Shown: positions 1-8,755, counted from the stretch's first letter. The stretch is DNA of 64,000 bases from Dryocola clanedunensis subsp. sulfonylureivorans (GCF_016756775.1 NZ_JAERMU010000014.1:58842-122841), one strand, 5' to 3'. Notes: generated from the sequence alone by a model not told the origin. Numbers and translations: made by a program.

Positions 1-109
1 TGACCGGGTAGGGTAGCAGGGTCACAACATACAGAAGGCCAATCCCAAACCAGGTACCCCAGTAGCGGGGGTGGAGCAGTGCGCGCGAGAATTGCGGTAA
101 GTTCGTCAT
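1..109 (-). CDS. lpxL: Lipid A lauroyltransferase LpxL, N-terminal part only
   Basis: The reverse strand encodes 36 residues beginning [17 protein letters not shown], and the gene runs off the left edge. This matches the start of LpxL (HtrB), the inner-membrane acyltransferase that adds laurate to Kdo2-lipid IVA during lipid A synthesis. The hydrophobic stretch after HPRYW ([19 protein letters not shown]) is the N-terminal membrane anchor. The divergent neighbour trhO is the same as in E. coli, which favours LpxL over its cold-induced paralogue LpxP. Only the first ninth or so of the protein is visible, so catalytic residues (HX4D/E) cannot be checked. Confidence 0.9.
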   Translation of the reverse strand, partial: MTNLPQFSRALLHPRYWGTWFGIGLLYVVTLLPYPV

Positions 110-335
110 GTAAAACCTATTGTGACGGCAAATGCCGGATCTTCGTGATAAGTCTATTGTGGCATTTTTTGATGCCTGGCCAAAATTAACGGCGGCGGAG
201 TGCCTGATATTTCATCAAAATGTTATTTTATAGGGAGTCGAAGGAAAAAAATGTAGCGTAAAACACATGGATGTAAATTAACGTTAATTGCTATATGATG
301 CGCACCACTTTTTTGATGACTGCAGAGCGAACACC

Positions 336-1385
336 ATGCCAGTGTTACACAACCGCATATCGAATGAGGAACTGCGCGTGCGCATGCTTGCTGAAACCGA
401 GCCGCGTACCACTCTCTCATTCTACAAATATTTCACCATTGATGAGCCGCAGAGCACCCGCGACGCGCTGTATAAAGCCTTTGTTGCGTTGGATGTCTTT
501 GGCCGTGTTTATCTCGCCCGGGAAGGGATTAACGCCCAAATTAGCGTACCTGAGAGCCGCGTAGAGGCCTTTCGGGAAACCTTGTATGCCTTTCATCCTG
601 CGCTCAATAACCTGCGTCTGAACGTCGCGCTGGACGATGACGGTAAGTCGTTCTGGGTGCTGCGTATGAAAGTGCGCGATCGTATTGTTGCCGACGGCAT
701 TGAAGACCCGGAATTCGATGCCAGCGATGTGGGGGACTATCTTAAAGCCGCTGAAGTTAACGCGATGCTGGATGACCCGGAAGCCGTATTCATCGACATG
801 CGCAACCACTACGAATATGAAGTGGGTCATTTCCAGAACGCGATGGAGATCCCGGCTGACACTTTCCGCGAGCAGCTGCCAAAGGCTGTCGATATGCTGC
901 AGGACGATAAAGACAAAAAAATTGTCATGTACTGCACCGGCGGGATCCGCTGCGAGAAAGCGAGCGCGTGGATGCGTTATAACGGTTTCAAAAACGTCTA
1001 CCACATTGAAGGCGGAATTATCGAATATGCGCGTCGTGCTCGCGAACAGGGGATCCCGGTGCGCTTCGTAGGCAAAAACTTTGTTTTCGACGAGCGCATG
1101 GGGGAACGTATTTCGGAAGATGTGATTGCCCACTGCCATCAGTGCGGTAGCCCTTGCGATACGCACACCAACTGTAAGAATGACGGCTGTCATCTGCTCT
1201 TTATTCAGTGCCCGGTCTGCGCCGCTAAGTTTGAAGGTTGCTGTAGCGAAGTGTGCCGCGAAGAGCTGGCGCTTACGCCGGAAGAGCAGCGCCGCCGCCG
1301 TGCGGGCCGTGAAAACGGTAATAAGATCTTCAATAAATCTCGCGGTGCGCTGAACACCACGCTGGGCATCCCGGATCCTGAGTAA
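336..1385 (+). CDS. trhO: tRNA uridine(34) hydroxylase TrhO (YceA)
   Basis: 349 residues. TrhO carries out oxygen-dependent hydroxylation of U34 in a subset of tRNAs, on the way to 5-carboxymethoxyuridine. An N-terminal acylphosphatase-like region ([17 protein letters not shown]) is followed by a rhodanese domain with the loop [12 protein letters not shown] (active-site Cys about residue 200, second Cys about 206). A Cys-rich C-terminal block follows ([20 protein letters not shown]...[12 protein letters not shown]), as in the family. The start chosen is the ATG giving MPVLHNRIS, where homologues begin. A longer in-frame start at 288 exists but adds a non-conserved 16-residue tail. No strong Shine-Dalgarno is seen. 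Divergent from lpxL. Confidence 0.95.
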   Translation: MPVLHNRISNEELRVRMLAETEPRTTLSFYKYFTIDEPQSTRDALYKAFVALDVFGRVYLAREGINAQISVPESRVEAFRETLYAFHPALNNLRLNVALDDDGKSFWVLRMKVRDRIVADGIEDPEFDASDVGDYLKAAEVNAMLDDPEAVFIDMRNHYEYEVGHFQNAMEIPADTFREQLPKAVDMLQDDKDKKIVMYCTGGIRCEKASAWMRYNGFKNVYHIEGGIIEYARRAREQGIPVRFVGKNFVFDERMGERISEDVIAHCHQCGSPCDTHTNCKNDGCHLLFIQCPVCAAKFEGCCSEVCREELALTPEEQRRRRAGRENGNKIFNKSRGALNTTLGIPDPE

Positions 1386-1390
1386 ATTGA

Positions 1391-1413
1391 AGGCCTCCTG
1401 ATGAAGGAGGCCT
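1391..1413. terminator. Hairpin downstream of trhO (first copy)
   Basis: Perfect 9-bp stem AGGCCTCCT / AGGAGGCCT with loop GATGA, 5 bp after the trhO stop. It has no U-tract. A near-identical hairpin lies at 1553-1579 near the end of the convergent gene yceI. Confidence 0.5.
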
Positions 1414-1510
1414 CAGACTGATGACAAACCTAAAGCGAATGCGTTTCACAAAGATCTCACCGAATAAATAACAAGGAAAATCAATTCATTGATTTTCGCC
1501 TGCTTACCAC

Positions 1511-1542
1511 AAAGAAGGAAAAACCATGCTTTTTCCTTCTTT
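1511..1542. terminator. Bidirectional terminator between convergent trhO and yceI
   Basis: Perfect 13-bp stem AAAGAAGGAAAAA / TTTTTCCTTCTTT around the loop CCATGC. The arms supply U-rich ends in both directions, as expected between convergent genes. Confidence 0.6.
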
Positions 1543-1552
1543 GTCAGCAATC

Positions 1553-1579
1553 TAAGGCCTCCTGGTGAAGGAGGCCTTA
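1553..1579. terminator. Hairpin downstream of yceI (second copy)
   Basis: Perfect 11-bp stem TAAGGCCTCCT / AGGAGGCCTTA with loop GGTGA, 6 bp beyond the yceI stop. It is nearly the same sequence as the hairpin at 1391-1413. Confidence 0.5.
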
Positions 1580-1585
1580 ACACGT

Positions 1586-2158
1586 TTACTGACGAACGCC
1601 TTCCACGGAGATAATCAAATCCACCTCCTGGGAGGCCGGGCCGAGATCCTTGGTGATGTTAAAATCTTTCAGTTTTATCTTCCCTTCGGCTTCGAACCCG
1701 GCGCGCACGCCGCCCCACGGATCGTCACCCTGACCAATCAGTTTTGCCTCCAGAGTGACCGGCTTTGTCACGCCGTTGAGCGTAAGATTGCCAGCAATAT
1801 CCAGTTCATCGCCGTCCTTTTTCACCCCGGTAGAGACAAAGGTCGCCTGAGGGAATTTACTCACGTTAAGGAAATCTGCGCTGCGCAGGTGTTTGTCACG
1901 CTCGGCGTGGTTGGTATCGACGCTGGTGGTGTTGATGGTCACGTTGACTTTATCGGCGGCCGGGTTCTTCTCATCGAAGGTAAAGGTGCCGTCAAAATCG
2001 CGGAATGTGCCGTACAGCCAGCTATAGCCGAGATGCTGGATACGGAAGTTAACAAAGGCATGCTGGCCCTGTTTATCAATTTTATAATCGGCGGCAACGG
2101 CCGAACCGGTCGTGAACATCAGGGCACCGACAGCAACGCCCAGCAGGCATTTTTTCAT
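1586..2158 (-). CDS. yceI: Periplasmic YceI-family lipid-binding protein
   Basis: 190 residues with a signal peptide ([22 protein letters not shown], cleavage near residue 22). The mature domain begins [16 protein letters not shown], typical of the YceI beta-barrel that binds isoprenoid-type lipids in homologues; the physiological ligand in enterics is not established. The start chosen (MKK) has the SD GGAG about 9 nt upstream. Two further in-frame ATGs lie immediately upstream, but they sit too close to that SD. It follows yceJ by 17 nt on the same strand, so the two are probably one transcript as in E. coli. Confidence 0.93.
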   Translation of the reverse strand: MKKCLLGVAVGALMFTTGSAVAADYKIDKQGQHAFVNFRIQHLGYSWLYGTFRDFDGTFTFDEKNPAADKVNVTINTTSVDTNHAERDKHLRSADFLNVSKFPQATFVSTGVKKDGDELDIAGNLTLNGVTKPVTLEAKLIGQGDDPWGGVRAGFEAEGKIKLKDFNITKDLGPASQEVDLIISVEGVRQ

Positions 2159-2175
2159 CATCATTCGCTCCATCA

Positions 2176-2730
2176 TTAACGAGAAGATTTCCCAAGCATC
2201 CGCCTGAGCGTAACGTCTTTATCAATAAAGTGATGCTTCAGGGCCGCAAGGCCGTGCAGCACGGAAAGGACCACCACGCCCCAGGCCAGCCAGAGATGCA
2301 GCGTTCCAGCCAGGTCTGCCTGAGCGCCATAATCGCTAAGGGTTGCGGATACCTCAAACAGGCCAAACACGCTGATGGGTTTGCCATCAGCTGTTGAAAT
2401 GAGGTAGCCACTAAGAAGGATCGAGAACAATAAAACGTAAAGCAGAATATGGGCTGCCACCGCACTGGTGCGGGTTAAGCGCGAATAGCTGGCAAGCGAA
2501 GGCGGAGGAGGAGAGATGAATCGCCAAAGTAAGCGAACCAGCATCACCAGCAGGATCACCATGCCAATACTTTTATGGAGTTCAGGTGCTTTGTGATACC
2601 AGCCATCGTAATAGCCAAGCGTGACCATCCACAGGCCAAGCCCAAACATACCGTAGATGCTTAGCGCGACGAGCCAATGGATGAGTACTGAAAAATGTCC
2701 GTAGCGGTCTGAGCTATTACGCCATTGCAT
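2176..2730 (-). CDS. yceJ: Cytochrome b561 family protein YceJ
   Basis: 184 residues with four hydrophobic segments, matching the family of small di-haem b-type cytochromes in the inner membrane. Candidate haem-ligand histidines are in [28 protein letters not shown] and [10 protein letters not shown]. It probably passes electrons between quinol and a periplasmic partner. YceI being encoded next to it suggests a shared redox or lipid role, but this is inference. The start [11 protein letters not shown] corresponds to the family N-terminus. The reading frame is open another 45 codons upstream without conservation. Confidence 0.92.
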   Translation of the reverse strand: MQWRNSSDRYGHFSVLIHWLVALSIYGMFGLGLWMVTLGYYDGWYHKAPELHKSIGMVILLVMLVRLLWRFISPPPPSLASYSRLTRTSAVAAHILLYVLLFSILLSGYLISTADGKPISVFGLFEVSATLSDYGAQADLAGTLHLWLAWGVVVLSVLHGLAALKHHFIDKDVTLRRMLGKSSR

Positions 2731-3028
2731 AGTTATGCTTCCGGTTATCATCCTGAATAATGCAGAACATAAACTGTTCGTTAACGTCGATGCAACATAA
2801 AAAGAGTGATTGAAGAATATAATCAAACTAAAACTAAAAATTTGAATAATTAGCACATTAAACATTCACTGCTTTAGAGTAAAAGGCACGTTGTGAACAT
2901 TAAAAATCATGCTGAACAGGCAGTTCATAGCGGGGTGTTGTTGACGTGGTTCAACGAAAAATTTGCATGATTATATATTTATATTCGTTAATTGTCAGTT
3001 AGTGTCAATATTATCAGGCGTTATAAAT
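2731..3028. other. Intergenic, AT-rich, no gene recognised
   Basis: About 300 bp upstream of yceJ. It is AT-rich and should hold the yceJI promoter, but no clear -35/-10 pair or operator could be assigned. Confidence 0.4.
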
Positions 3029-3142
3029 CTAGTAGAAATAAATATAAGCGATATCGATGAATGCCAGCAGCGCCCATAAAATAAGGTACAACATGAGATG
3101 TTCGCGGACATTGTTAATAAGAAAGTGAATCAAACGACGCAT
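3029..3142 (-). CDS. yceO: Small membrane protein YceO
   Basis: A 37-codon reading frame starts MRRLIHFLINNVREHLM and ends in a hydrophobic helix (LYLILWALLAFIDIAYIYFY). It resembles E. coli YceO in sequence (MRRLLHYLINNIREHLM in the longer E. coli form) and in position between yceJ and solA. The start has the SD GGTGGGA 7 nt upstream. The E. coli protein is annotated nine residues longer, and that extension is not preserved here, which supports the internal Met as the true start. Function unknown; a single-pass inner-membrane peptide is predicted. Confidence 0.8.
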   Translation of the reverse strand: MRRLIHFLINNVREHLMLYLILWALLAFIDIAYIYFY

Positions 3143-3199
3143 AATTATTCCCACCAGAAGGGGGGGGAACCCACAGCTTACTGTAGGCTCCGCGGCTGG

Positions 3200-4315
3200 T
3201 TACTGAAAGCGCTTAAGGGCGAATGGCGTCAGGTCGTACTCCGACGTTTTGCCCTGCGCAAACAGGCAGGCAATCTCTCCCAGTACGGAAGCGAATTTAA
3301 AACCGTGTCCGCTCAGACCGGTTATCACCAGCGTGTTGCTGTGGCCTGGTAGGGTATCAATGATGAAGTCTTCATCCGGAGAGTTATCGTAGGTGCAGGC
3401 CGCGCCGTGCAGACAGACGCCCACGCCGGGCAGGAATTTGCGCAAAAATCCGAATACTTCGCTGCCGTCGCTTGCCACGCTGCCGAAAGGTTTTCGCTGC
3501 TCGGGAGCGGTAATCGGTTGACCCCCGTTGTGCATGCCGATCTTAAGCTCGTTATCCTGCGACGGGAAACCGTAATACTGGCTGCCATCTGGCATTTCGC
3601 CGGTGAAGGCAGGGAAATGGTTTTCCTCGCTGTAACGTCCGTCTGCCTGATGCCAGGCAAAAATCTTGCGTACGGGTGTGACAGGTAACTCGGGGAAGAG
3701 TCTGGTGACCCAGGTCCCTGCGCTGACCAGCAGCTTGCTTGCGCTGTATTCACCTTCGGCCGTTTCGACCACCACGCCGTCGTCGGTATGGCGGATGCCG
3801 GTAACAGGGCAATTAAAGAGCTGGGCGCAGCCCCCCTGTTTTGCCAGGCGGATATAGGTGGCGACAGCGAGTTCGCTACGCAGCACGCCGGAATTTGGCT
3901 CAAACAGGCCAACGTAACCTTCAGGAACGGTGATGTGGGGCCAGCGCGCCATTACGGCATCAGCATCCAGCGTTTCGAGCGGCAGGGAGAACTGCTGCGC
4001 ACTGCTTTGTACGGTTGAGATAAATGTGGAATCTTTGGGGCCAAGGTTGATGACACCGGTACGGTGAAACAGTTTTTCACCGCTTATCTCTTCCAGTGCA
4101 TCCCATAGTTTCTGCGCACGCAGTACCAGCGGAACATACTTCTCACCTTCACCATAGGCATGACGCATCAGACGAGTGTCACCATGATGGCTGCCCTGCT
4201 GATGGGGCGGATGAGCACTGTCAATCATCAGGACATTCAGCCCTGAATGCGTGGCATAACATCCTGCGGCAGCCCCCACCGAGCCGCTGCCGACAATGAT
4301 AAGGTCGTAATGCAT
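3200..4315 (-). CDS. solA: N-methyl-L-tryptophan oxidase SolA
   Basis: 371 residues, a flavoprotein of the monomeric sarcosine oxidase family. It oxidatively demethylates N-methyl-L-tryptophan to tryptophan, formaldehyde and H2O2. The FAD-binding dinucleotide fold is at the N-terminus ([14 protein letters not shown], residues 5-18), followed by [15 protein letters not shown]. Cys307 in [13 protein letters not shown] matches the cysteine that covalently binds FAD in E. coli SolA. Length agrees with the family (372). It stands alone in its transcription unit. It ends close to yceO on the same strand, but separate transcription is likely. Confidence 0.95.
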   Translation of the reverse strand: MHYDLIIVGSGSVGAAAGCYATHSGLNVLMIDSAHPPHQQGSHHGDTRLMRHAYGEGEKYVPLVLRAQKLWDALEEISGEKLFHRTGVINLGPKDSTFISTVQSSAQQFSLPLETLDADAVMARWPHITVPEGYVGLFEPNSGVLRSELAVATYIRLAKQGGCAQLFNCPVTGIRHTDDGVVVETAEGEYSASKLLVSAGTWVTRLFPELPVTPVRKIFAWHQADGRYSEENHFPAFTGEMPDGSQYYGFPSQDNELKIGMHNGGQPITAPEQRKPFGSVASDGSEVFGFLRKFLPGVGVCLHGAACTYDNSPDEDFIIDTLPGHSNTLVITGLSGHGFKFASVLGEIACLFAQGKTSEYDLTPFALKRFQ

Positions 4316-4395
4316 GTCGCTTCTTCTCCTCCCGCAAATAGTAGCCAGCAGATTAAATAATTCTTAACTGGCAGGCAAATGAACCACGTATAAAA

Positions 4396-4423
4396 ACGGA
4401 AAAAGGCACCAGTTCGGTGCCTT
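4396..4423 (-). terminator. Rho-independent terminator of bssS
   Basis: Stem AAGGCACC / GGTGCCTT followed, on the minus strand, by a T-run (TTTTTCCG). It lies 25 bp beyond the bssS stop. Confidence 0.75.
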
Positions 4424-4447
4424 CGCTTAAAACGTTCACATTATTCG

Positions 4448-4702
4448 TCAATGCTTACGATGGTCGTTTACCTGGTACTCACTGGATTCAATTTTTGCAA
4501 TCCCGGCTTCTAAAATAGAGATAAATTGCCGGGCAACATCCGTGGTCAGCCACAAAGTCTGGCCAATTTCAGTTTCATCATGCTTTTGTTTATCAGATGT
4601 CAGGTAGTGCAGGCGAAGCATCAGCGCATCGTAGCTATCAACGGTGCTGATGTCCCATCCGACAAGGGGATGGGTCTGGATTACATCACTATTTTTTTCC
4701 AT
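4448..4702 (-). CDS. bssS: Biofilm regulator BssS
   Basis: 84 residues, same length as E. coli BssS (YceP), with the conserved core THPLVGWDISTVDSYDALMLRLHY and WLTTDVARQFISILEAGIAKIES. BssS is a small cytosolic protein reported to affect biofilm formation through indole and AI-2 signalling; its molecular activity is unknown. Start: the second of two adjacent ATGs (MEKN..) matches homologues and is better spaced from the SD AGGGG. A terminator follows directly, so the gene is probably monocistronic. Confidence 0.93.
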   Translation of the reverse strand: MEKNSDVIQTHPLVGWDISTVDSYDALMLRLHYLTSDKQKHDETEIGQTLWLTTDVARQFISILEAGIAKIESSEYQVNDHRKH

Positions 4703-4949
4703 CATAACCCCTTTTTATGCGTGTGTTTAAGACAACGGCTAGCGAGGTTTAATGCTTGTTTAATGTGAAGCCAGTTAAGTATATCAATGAATAAGGGATT
4801 TCGCGGAAGAAATAAATACCCTGCAACACTTTTTTTATATTATTGAAGCCACTTGAGCAATAAAGCGGCAAATAATTCGGATGTTTCCGGGCGTTCAGGT
4901 TAGCAATCAGGATATTGCCTGGAAATTAATCGCGGAGAAAAATGGATGT

Positions 4950-4974
4950 AAAAAAACCGGATGGCGACACCCGG
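4950..4974 (-). terminator. Rho-independent terminator of dinI
   Basis: On the minus strand the stem CCGGGTG / CATCCGG with a four-base loop is followed by a run of seven T. It lies about 30 bp after the dinI stop. Confidence 0.75.
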
Positions 4975-5004
4975 CAAAAAATAAAACAAGGAGGGATTCT
5001 TAAT

Positions 5005-5250
5005 TTATTCTGAGTCAAACCAGTCGTCTGCGCTCTCCCAGGTCTCCTGGAGGATTTCGCTGATGCGATCTTTGTCTTCTTTTGCCCCGCCCATCACCGA
5101 CAGGTTATTACCCGTGGCGTAGCGCACCTGGACGTGGTTGTCCGTTTCCGGAAAATGCTGGCTAATACGGCGAGTCAGTTCCTGCGTCAGCGCATCTACG
5201 GCGCCAGCTGGTAACTGCGTGGTTTTGGCAATAGTCACTTCAATACGCAT
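5005..5250 (-). CDS. dinI: DNA damage-inducible protein I
   Basis: 81 residues, same as E. coli DinI. It binds RecA filaments and modulates their coprotease activity, so tuning LexA and UmuD cleavage in the SOS response. The acidic C-terminal helix ending ISEILQETWESADDWFDSE, which mimics DNA when contacting RecA, is fully conserved. The start MRIEVTIAKT matches the family; the frame is open 19 codons further upstream, into the operator. A LexA box sits just upstream (5270-5289). Confidence 0.96.
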   Translation of the reverse strand: MRIEVTIAKTTQLPAGAVDALTQELTRRISQHFPETDNHVQVRYATGNNLSVMGGAKEDKDRISEILQETWESADDWFDSE

Positions 5251-5269
5251 AACAACCCCCTGTACAATA

Positions 5270-5289
5270 TACTGGTTATTTATACAGTC
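5270..5289 (-). promoter_or_regulatory. LexA (SOS) box upstream of dinI
   Basis: TACTGGTTATTTATACAGTC reads as CTG-N10-CAG with AT-rich spacing, close to the LexA consensus TACTGTATATATATACAGTA. It lies about 20 bp upstream of the dinI start, as in E. coli. Confidence 0.88.
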
Positions 5290-5325
5290 AAATTGTGTTT
5301 CCTGCAACAGGGGGCTGAAAAATAA

Positions 5326-6372
5326 TTATTTTTTTACTGACCAGGCAACCTGCTCACCCGCAAGGAATGGCACGATGGTGTCATCGCCGGTGGCGATGAT
5401 CTCCGGGACCAGGGCCGTCTCGCGCACCAGTTCGATAGTCTCCTCGTTGACCGGCAGGCCATAGAAACGCGGGCCGTTAAGGGAGGTAAACGCCTCGAAG
5501 TGTTCCAGCGCATTCAGCTCCTCGAACACGGTGGCGTAAGCGCCCAGTGCGGAAGGTGCGTTAAAGCAGCCTGCGCAGCCGCAGCTGGTCTCTTTACGAT
5601 GGCGGGCGTGAGGGGCAGAGTCGGTCCCCAGGAATACCCTGTCGCAGCCGCCGGCTACCAGCGCACGTAACGCTTCCTGATGGGTGCTGCGCTTCAGGAT
5701 TGGCAGGCAGTACAGATGAGGACGCACGCCGCCCACCAGCATATGGTTGCGGTTAAACATCAGGTGCTGGGGGGTGATGGTTGCGCCTAGCAGCGAGTTG
5801 CCTTCCTGCACGTACTGCGCCGCGTCTTTGGTCGTAATGTGTTCAAAGACAATTTTTAGCGCTGGCAGCTGGCGGCGCAGCGGCTCCATCACGGTTTCAA
5901 TGAAGCGGGCTTCACGGTCAAAAATATCAATATCGGCATGGGTGACTTCACCGTGGATCAGCAGCGGCATGCCAATTTTCTGCATGCGTTCAAGCACGGG
6001 CATAATGGCGGCTGTGCTGGTGACGCCGTGGCTGGAGTTGGTCGTGGCGTTAGCAGGGTAGAGTTTGGCGGCGGTGAACACGCCTTCGTTAAAGCCGCGC
6101 TCAACTTCGTTGGGATCCAGCGAGTCGGTCAGGTAGCAGGTCATCAGCGGCTCGAAGCTGTGCCCCTGCGGCACGGCGTCCAGAATGCGCTGGCGATAGC
6201 TGATGGCGGCTTCTACGGTGGTGACCGGCGGCGCCAGGTTTGGCATCACAATCGCGCGACCATAGGTTTCAGACGTCATTGGCACCACAGTTTTCAGCAT
6301 GTCTCCATCACGAAGATGAACGTGCCAGTCGTCTGGGCGGCGAATTTTTAATACCTGAGGTAGTACGGTCAT
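5326..6372 (-). CDS. pyrC: Dihydroorotase PyrC
   Basis: 348 residues, identical in length to E. coli PyrC. This cytosolic zinc amidohydrolase interconverts N-carbamoyl-L-aspartate and dihydroorotate, step three of pyrimidine synthesis. All binuclear-zinc ligands are present at E. coli positions: His17 and His19 (HVHLRDG), Lys103 (carboxylated, AAKLYPAN), His140, His178 and Asp251 (GTDSAPHA). The SD (GGAG, within CCGGAGCAC) is sequestered by the leader hairpin described separately, which implies control by the pyrimidine nucleotide pool. Confidence 0.97.
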   Translation of the reverse strand: MTVLPQVLKIRRPDDWHVHLRDGDMLKTVVPMTSETYGRAIVMPNLAPPVTTVEAAISYRQRILDAVPQGHSFEPLMTCYLTDSLDPNEVERGFNEGVFTAAKLYPANATTNSSHGVTSTAAIMPVLERMQKIGMPLLIHGEVTHADIDIFDREARFIETVMEPLRRQLPALKIVFEHITTKDAAQYVQEGNSLLGATITPQHLMFNRNHMLVGGVRPHLYCLPILKRSTHQEALRALVAGGCDRVFLGTDSAPHARHRKETSCGCAGCFNAPSALGAYATVFEELNALEHFEAFTSLNGPRFYGLPVNEETIELVRETALVPEIIATGDDTIVPFLAGEQVAWSVKK

Positions 6373-6376
6373 GAAA

Positions 6377-6439
6377 GTGCTCCGGCTGGAAGGGAAAATC
6401 AGTCATTTTGGGCTGGTTTTATGCCGGGCACTAAGGATA
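6377..6439 (-). promoter_or_regulatory. pyrC promoter -10 and start-site-switching leader hairpin
   Basis: Minus-strand -10 TATCCT (6439-6434) is followed by GTGCCCGGC at the 5' end of the transcript. This can pair with GCCGGAGCAC (6386-6377) to make a 9-bp stem with one bulged A, burying the pyrC SD. In E. coli pyrC, transcripts starting on C form this hairpin and are poorly translated. When CTP is low, starts shift to a downstream G and the hairpin cannot form. Pairing capacity is seen here; the regulation is inferred from E. coli. Confidence 0.75.
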
Positions 6440-6526
6440 GGCGGAATCCTTTTCGTTTGCACGACTTTGTTGTCAGATTTCTTCGCAGAGCAGGTCGGGG
6501 CAGAGGTCAGCTGCCCCGTTGCGGGG

Positions 6527-7087
6527 TTAGTTGGTGAAGGGAATAATGATTTCGCCAGGCTTCACTTCGATGCCTTTAGCATATTTTCTCGCCATCGCCT
6601 CACCTTCGCTCTTGTCTTCGCTAAGGATATACGCCGGGTGATCGTTAAAGTATTTACGCAAAGACTGATTCAGATAAGGGATCAGGGTCTGCAGTACCGA
6701 CTGCATTTTTTCCGGCTCGACGGTCGCATCGACCACCTCCATCTCTTGCAGATAGATAGCGCCTTTCTCTTTGTTGAAGGTCGGCAGGGCCTTCAGCTTC
6801 AGCTTGATGTTGGCCTTTTGATTGCCAAACAGGGAGGACATATCAAGTTTTGCATCCCCTGTCAGCGTGACTTTATTGGGTTCTTCACGGCCGATTTGCG
6901 AAGCGAGATTGGACAAAATGATGTGTGCATCGGCAATGCCGGGCAGCCCAATATCCTTCGAGAAATTATTGTGTTTGGCCAACGCCTGATTGATTTCCTG
7001 CTCGCTGACCGTGTACTGAGTGAGTTGATTACAGCCCACCAGCAGGCCGGTAAGGATTAACAGTCCGGCAAAAATAATCTTCTTCAT
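6527..7087 (-). CDS. yceB: YceB family lipoprotein (DUF1439)
   Basis: 186 residues. The signal peptide and lipobox MKKIIFAGLLILTGLLVGC place the lipidated Cys at residue 19; the next residue is Asn, not Asp, so sorting to the outer membrane is expected. The rest is a single soluble domain of the DUF1439/YceB family, a possible lipid-binding fold of unknown role. The sequence at the end (KVKPGEIIIPFTN type) is conserved. It lies between pyrC and grxB on the same strand as in E. coli. A GGGGCAG/CTGCCCC palindrome at 6497-6517 downstream may help termination but lacks a U-run. Confidence 0.92.
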   Translation of the reverse strand: MKKIIFAGLLILTGLLVGCNQLTQYTVSEQEINQALAKHNNFSKDIGLPGIADAHIILSNLASQIGREEPNKVTLTGDAKLDMSSLFGNQKANIKLKLKALPTFNKEKGAIYLQEMEVVDATVEPEKMQSVLQTLIPYLNQSLRKYFNDHPAYILSEDKSEGEAMARKYAKGIEVKPGEIIIPFTN

Positions 7088-7176
7088 GATTTCCTCAACA
7101 TCCTGGTTTTATCTCGAATCGTGACACAAAGCAGAATGATGTACCAGCGAAAGCCAGGCTACAGGAAAAGGATGAA

Positions 7177-7200
7177 ATGCCGGCGCAGGGCCGGCAAAAG
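7177..7200 (-). terminator. Hairpin downstream of grxB
   Basis: Stem GCCGGC / GCCGGC with loop of five, directly after the grxB stop on the minus strand, followed by ATTTCATCCTTTT. The U-run is weak, so this may act as a 3'-end stabiliser rather than a full terminator. Confidence 0.5.
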
Positions 7201-7201
7201 G

Positions 7202-7849
7202 TCAGATAGCCACGGAGGAGAGCAGGTTAATTTGCGTCTGCTTGGCCATGTTGTCGCGGTAATCTCTTACCCGGCTCGGGTACTCCACGCCTGCCACAAG
7301 CGTCAGGCTACGCAACAGCGGGAAGAGGTTGATATCGTCCTCTGACAGCTCGCCATTCACGGCGTTAGGCTGAACAATAAGCTTGTCGAGCTTGCGCAGA
7401 TCGTCACTGATTTTCTTAATTAACCCTGGTGAGTGGGCCAAATGCTCGGCAAACGGGCCAATCAGCGCCTCTTTCTTTTTCACGAAGTAAGCACGAGCTT
7501 CCGGCGTCGCGAACTCGTCAAACGGCGCTTTAGCGATGCGCGGGATCAGAAGATGCTGGGAGTAGGACTGGACGTGACGCAACCATTCGCCGATAGCGGC
7601 GTTGGTCTGGCCCGTCAGCAGCGGTTTGCCGTCGAGTTTATCGATGTAGTGAACGATATCCATGCTTTCAGGCAGATAGCGACTGTCATCCTTTTGCAGA
7701 ATAGGGGCCATTTTCTTGCCAATCATCTTCGTTGGCGTGGCTTCATCATCGTTAAGCAGAACGACCAGCTCAACGGGAACATTCTTCAGCCCAAAAATCA
7801 TTCGCGCTTTCACGCAGTACGGGCAGTGATCGTAAATATATAATTTCAC
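7202..7849 (-). CDS. grxB: Glutaredoxin 2
   Basis: 215 residues, the same length as E. coli GrxB, an atypical glutaredoxin with a GST-like fold that reduces disulfides at the expense of glutathione. The redox motif CPYC is at residues 9-12. A GST C-terminal helical domain follows (LPESMDIVHYIDKLDG onward). The start is a GTG with SD GGAGGA just upstream, giving (M)KLYIYDHCPYC. No ATG lies in a suitable place: the open frame extends 41 codons further but without conservation. In E. coli the upstream neighbour is mdtH; here that gene is missing. Confidence 0.95.
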   Translation of the reverse strand: MKLYIYDHCPYCVKARMIFGLKNVPVELVVLLNDDEATPTKMIGKKMAPILQKDDSRYLPESMDIVHYIDKLDGKPLLTGQTNAAIGEWLRHVQSYSQHLLIPRIAKAPFDEFATPEARAYFVKKKEALIGPFAEHLAHSPGLIKKISDDLRKLDKLIVQPNAVNGELSEDDINLFPLLRSLTLVAGVEYPSRVRDYRDNMAKQTQINLLSSVAI

Positions 7850-8192
7850 GTTCTCCTCCAGTGATGTGCGGATAAATTCCGTTAACAAATCAGTATGGAA
7901 GAGAACATGGGCTCCCGCAAATTTGCTTCCCGCCGCCAGCACAGAGCGCAACGTCATCAAAGCGGACAACACCCGGTATTAGTTCCGGCTCACCTATTCC
8001 GGCAGATGGGCCAGCGAGGCAGTTTGTCACTACTGTGTTTGATAGAAAGCACTAATTGAAAATGTAGGGCACAAGGGAAATTGCATCCTGCTATGGTGAA
8101 TACATGGAATAAGATGCTCGTAAGACGTTTAAAAGCCGGTTTGGACACGATGCATAGCTTTATATTGTGTATTACCGTTCGAGGGAATGAGG
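7850..8192. promoter_or_regulatory. Divergent intergenic region, grxB and AriR-like gene
   Basis: About 340 bp without a gene. A possible promoter for the AriR-like gene is TTGGAC (8141-8146), 16 bp, TATTGT (8163-8168). No operator is recognised. Confidence 0.35.
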
Positions 8193-8402
8193 ATGAGCAG
8201 TGAAATTGAGTTTTACGCAGAGATGCAGCCACAGATTGCACAGGTCATTGGCGTGGCGGTGATGCAGCTCCTGTTAGACCAGATAGCTATCTCGAGGCAG
8301 TCTATTATCACTATCATTCTGACGCAGACACAATTGCAGGACAGTGATGTGGATGTCGCCGTGGAAATGGCACTCGATGTGCTGATTTATCCGGGAGAAT
8401 GA
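8193..8402 (+). CDS. AriR/YmgB-like small regulatory protein
   Basis: 69 residues: an acidic N-terminus then IGVAVMQLLLDQIAISRQSIITIILTQTQLQDSDVDVAVEMALDVLI. The pattern (two helices, 'isr.sIi..L', 'd...yr.Al..l') fits the YmgB/AriR biofilm and acid-resistance family, the small dimeric helical proteins encoded near bluR in E. coli. Those act as connector proteins in the Rcs pathway; whether this one does is inference. The start has the SD GAGGGA 7 nt upstream; an ATG six bases earlier is too close to it. It is followed by the FumD-like gene at 69 nt, perhaps cotranscribed. Confidence 0.7.
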   Translation: MSSEIEFYAEMQPQIAQVIGVAVMQLLLDQIAISRQSIITIILTQTQLQDSDVDVAVEMALDVLIYPGE

Positions 8403-8471
8403 GGAAGGTAAGCCGGTCGGATAGCAAAGCCTGAGAGCGTATGTTTTCGCAATTAATGAACGGAGGTTGGT

Positions 8472-8690
8472 TTGGCAAACAGGGCAAAAGAAGAAGAGCT
8501 TTATCAGGAAATGTGTCGCGTGGTGGGGAAGGTGGTGCTTGAAATGCGCGATTTAGGTCAGGAACCTAAACATATTGTCATTGCTGGTGTCCTGCGAGCC
8601 TCGCTGGCCAACAAAAAGATAAAGCGCTCAGCGTTAACCGAAGCGGCAATGAGCGATGTCATCAAAGCGCTGGCGGGCAACGGGCAATAA
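8472..8690 (+). CDS. fumD: FumD-like small protein (YdhZ family)
   Basis: 72 residues, beginning MANRAKEEELYQEMCRVVGKV and continuing VVLEMRDLGQEPKHIVIAGVLR. This is very close to E. coli FumD (YdhZ), a 69-residue protein described as having fumarase activity in vitro although unrelated to classical fumarases. The small helical architecture resembles the neighbouring AriR-like family, so a regulatory role is also possible. The start is TTG with a strong SD CGGAGG 5 nt upstream. In E. coli fumD lies near pykF, so its presence here is a rearrangement or gain. Confidence 0.8.
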   Translation: MANRAKEEELYQEMCRVVGKVVLEMRDLGQEPKHIVIAGVLRASLANKKIKRSALTEAAMSDVIKALAGNGQ

Positions 8691-8755
8691 AACCCGGCGT
8701 TAAGGCCAGCTTGGTTTTACCGATATCATTACCCGCCATGGGAACGGACAAATTC

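Noticed and set aside
5259..5275. A second LexA box overlapping the dinI operator
   Set aside because: Only the half CTGTAC is good; the other arm does not match CTG-N10-CAG.
6454..6460. Possible PurR operator upstream of pyrC
   Set aside because: Only one half-site (GCAAACG) is present; the second half does not match.
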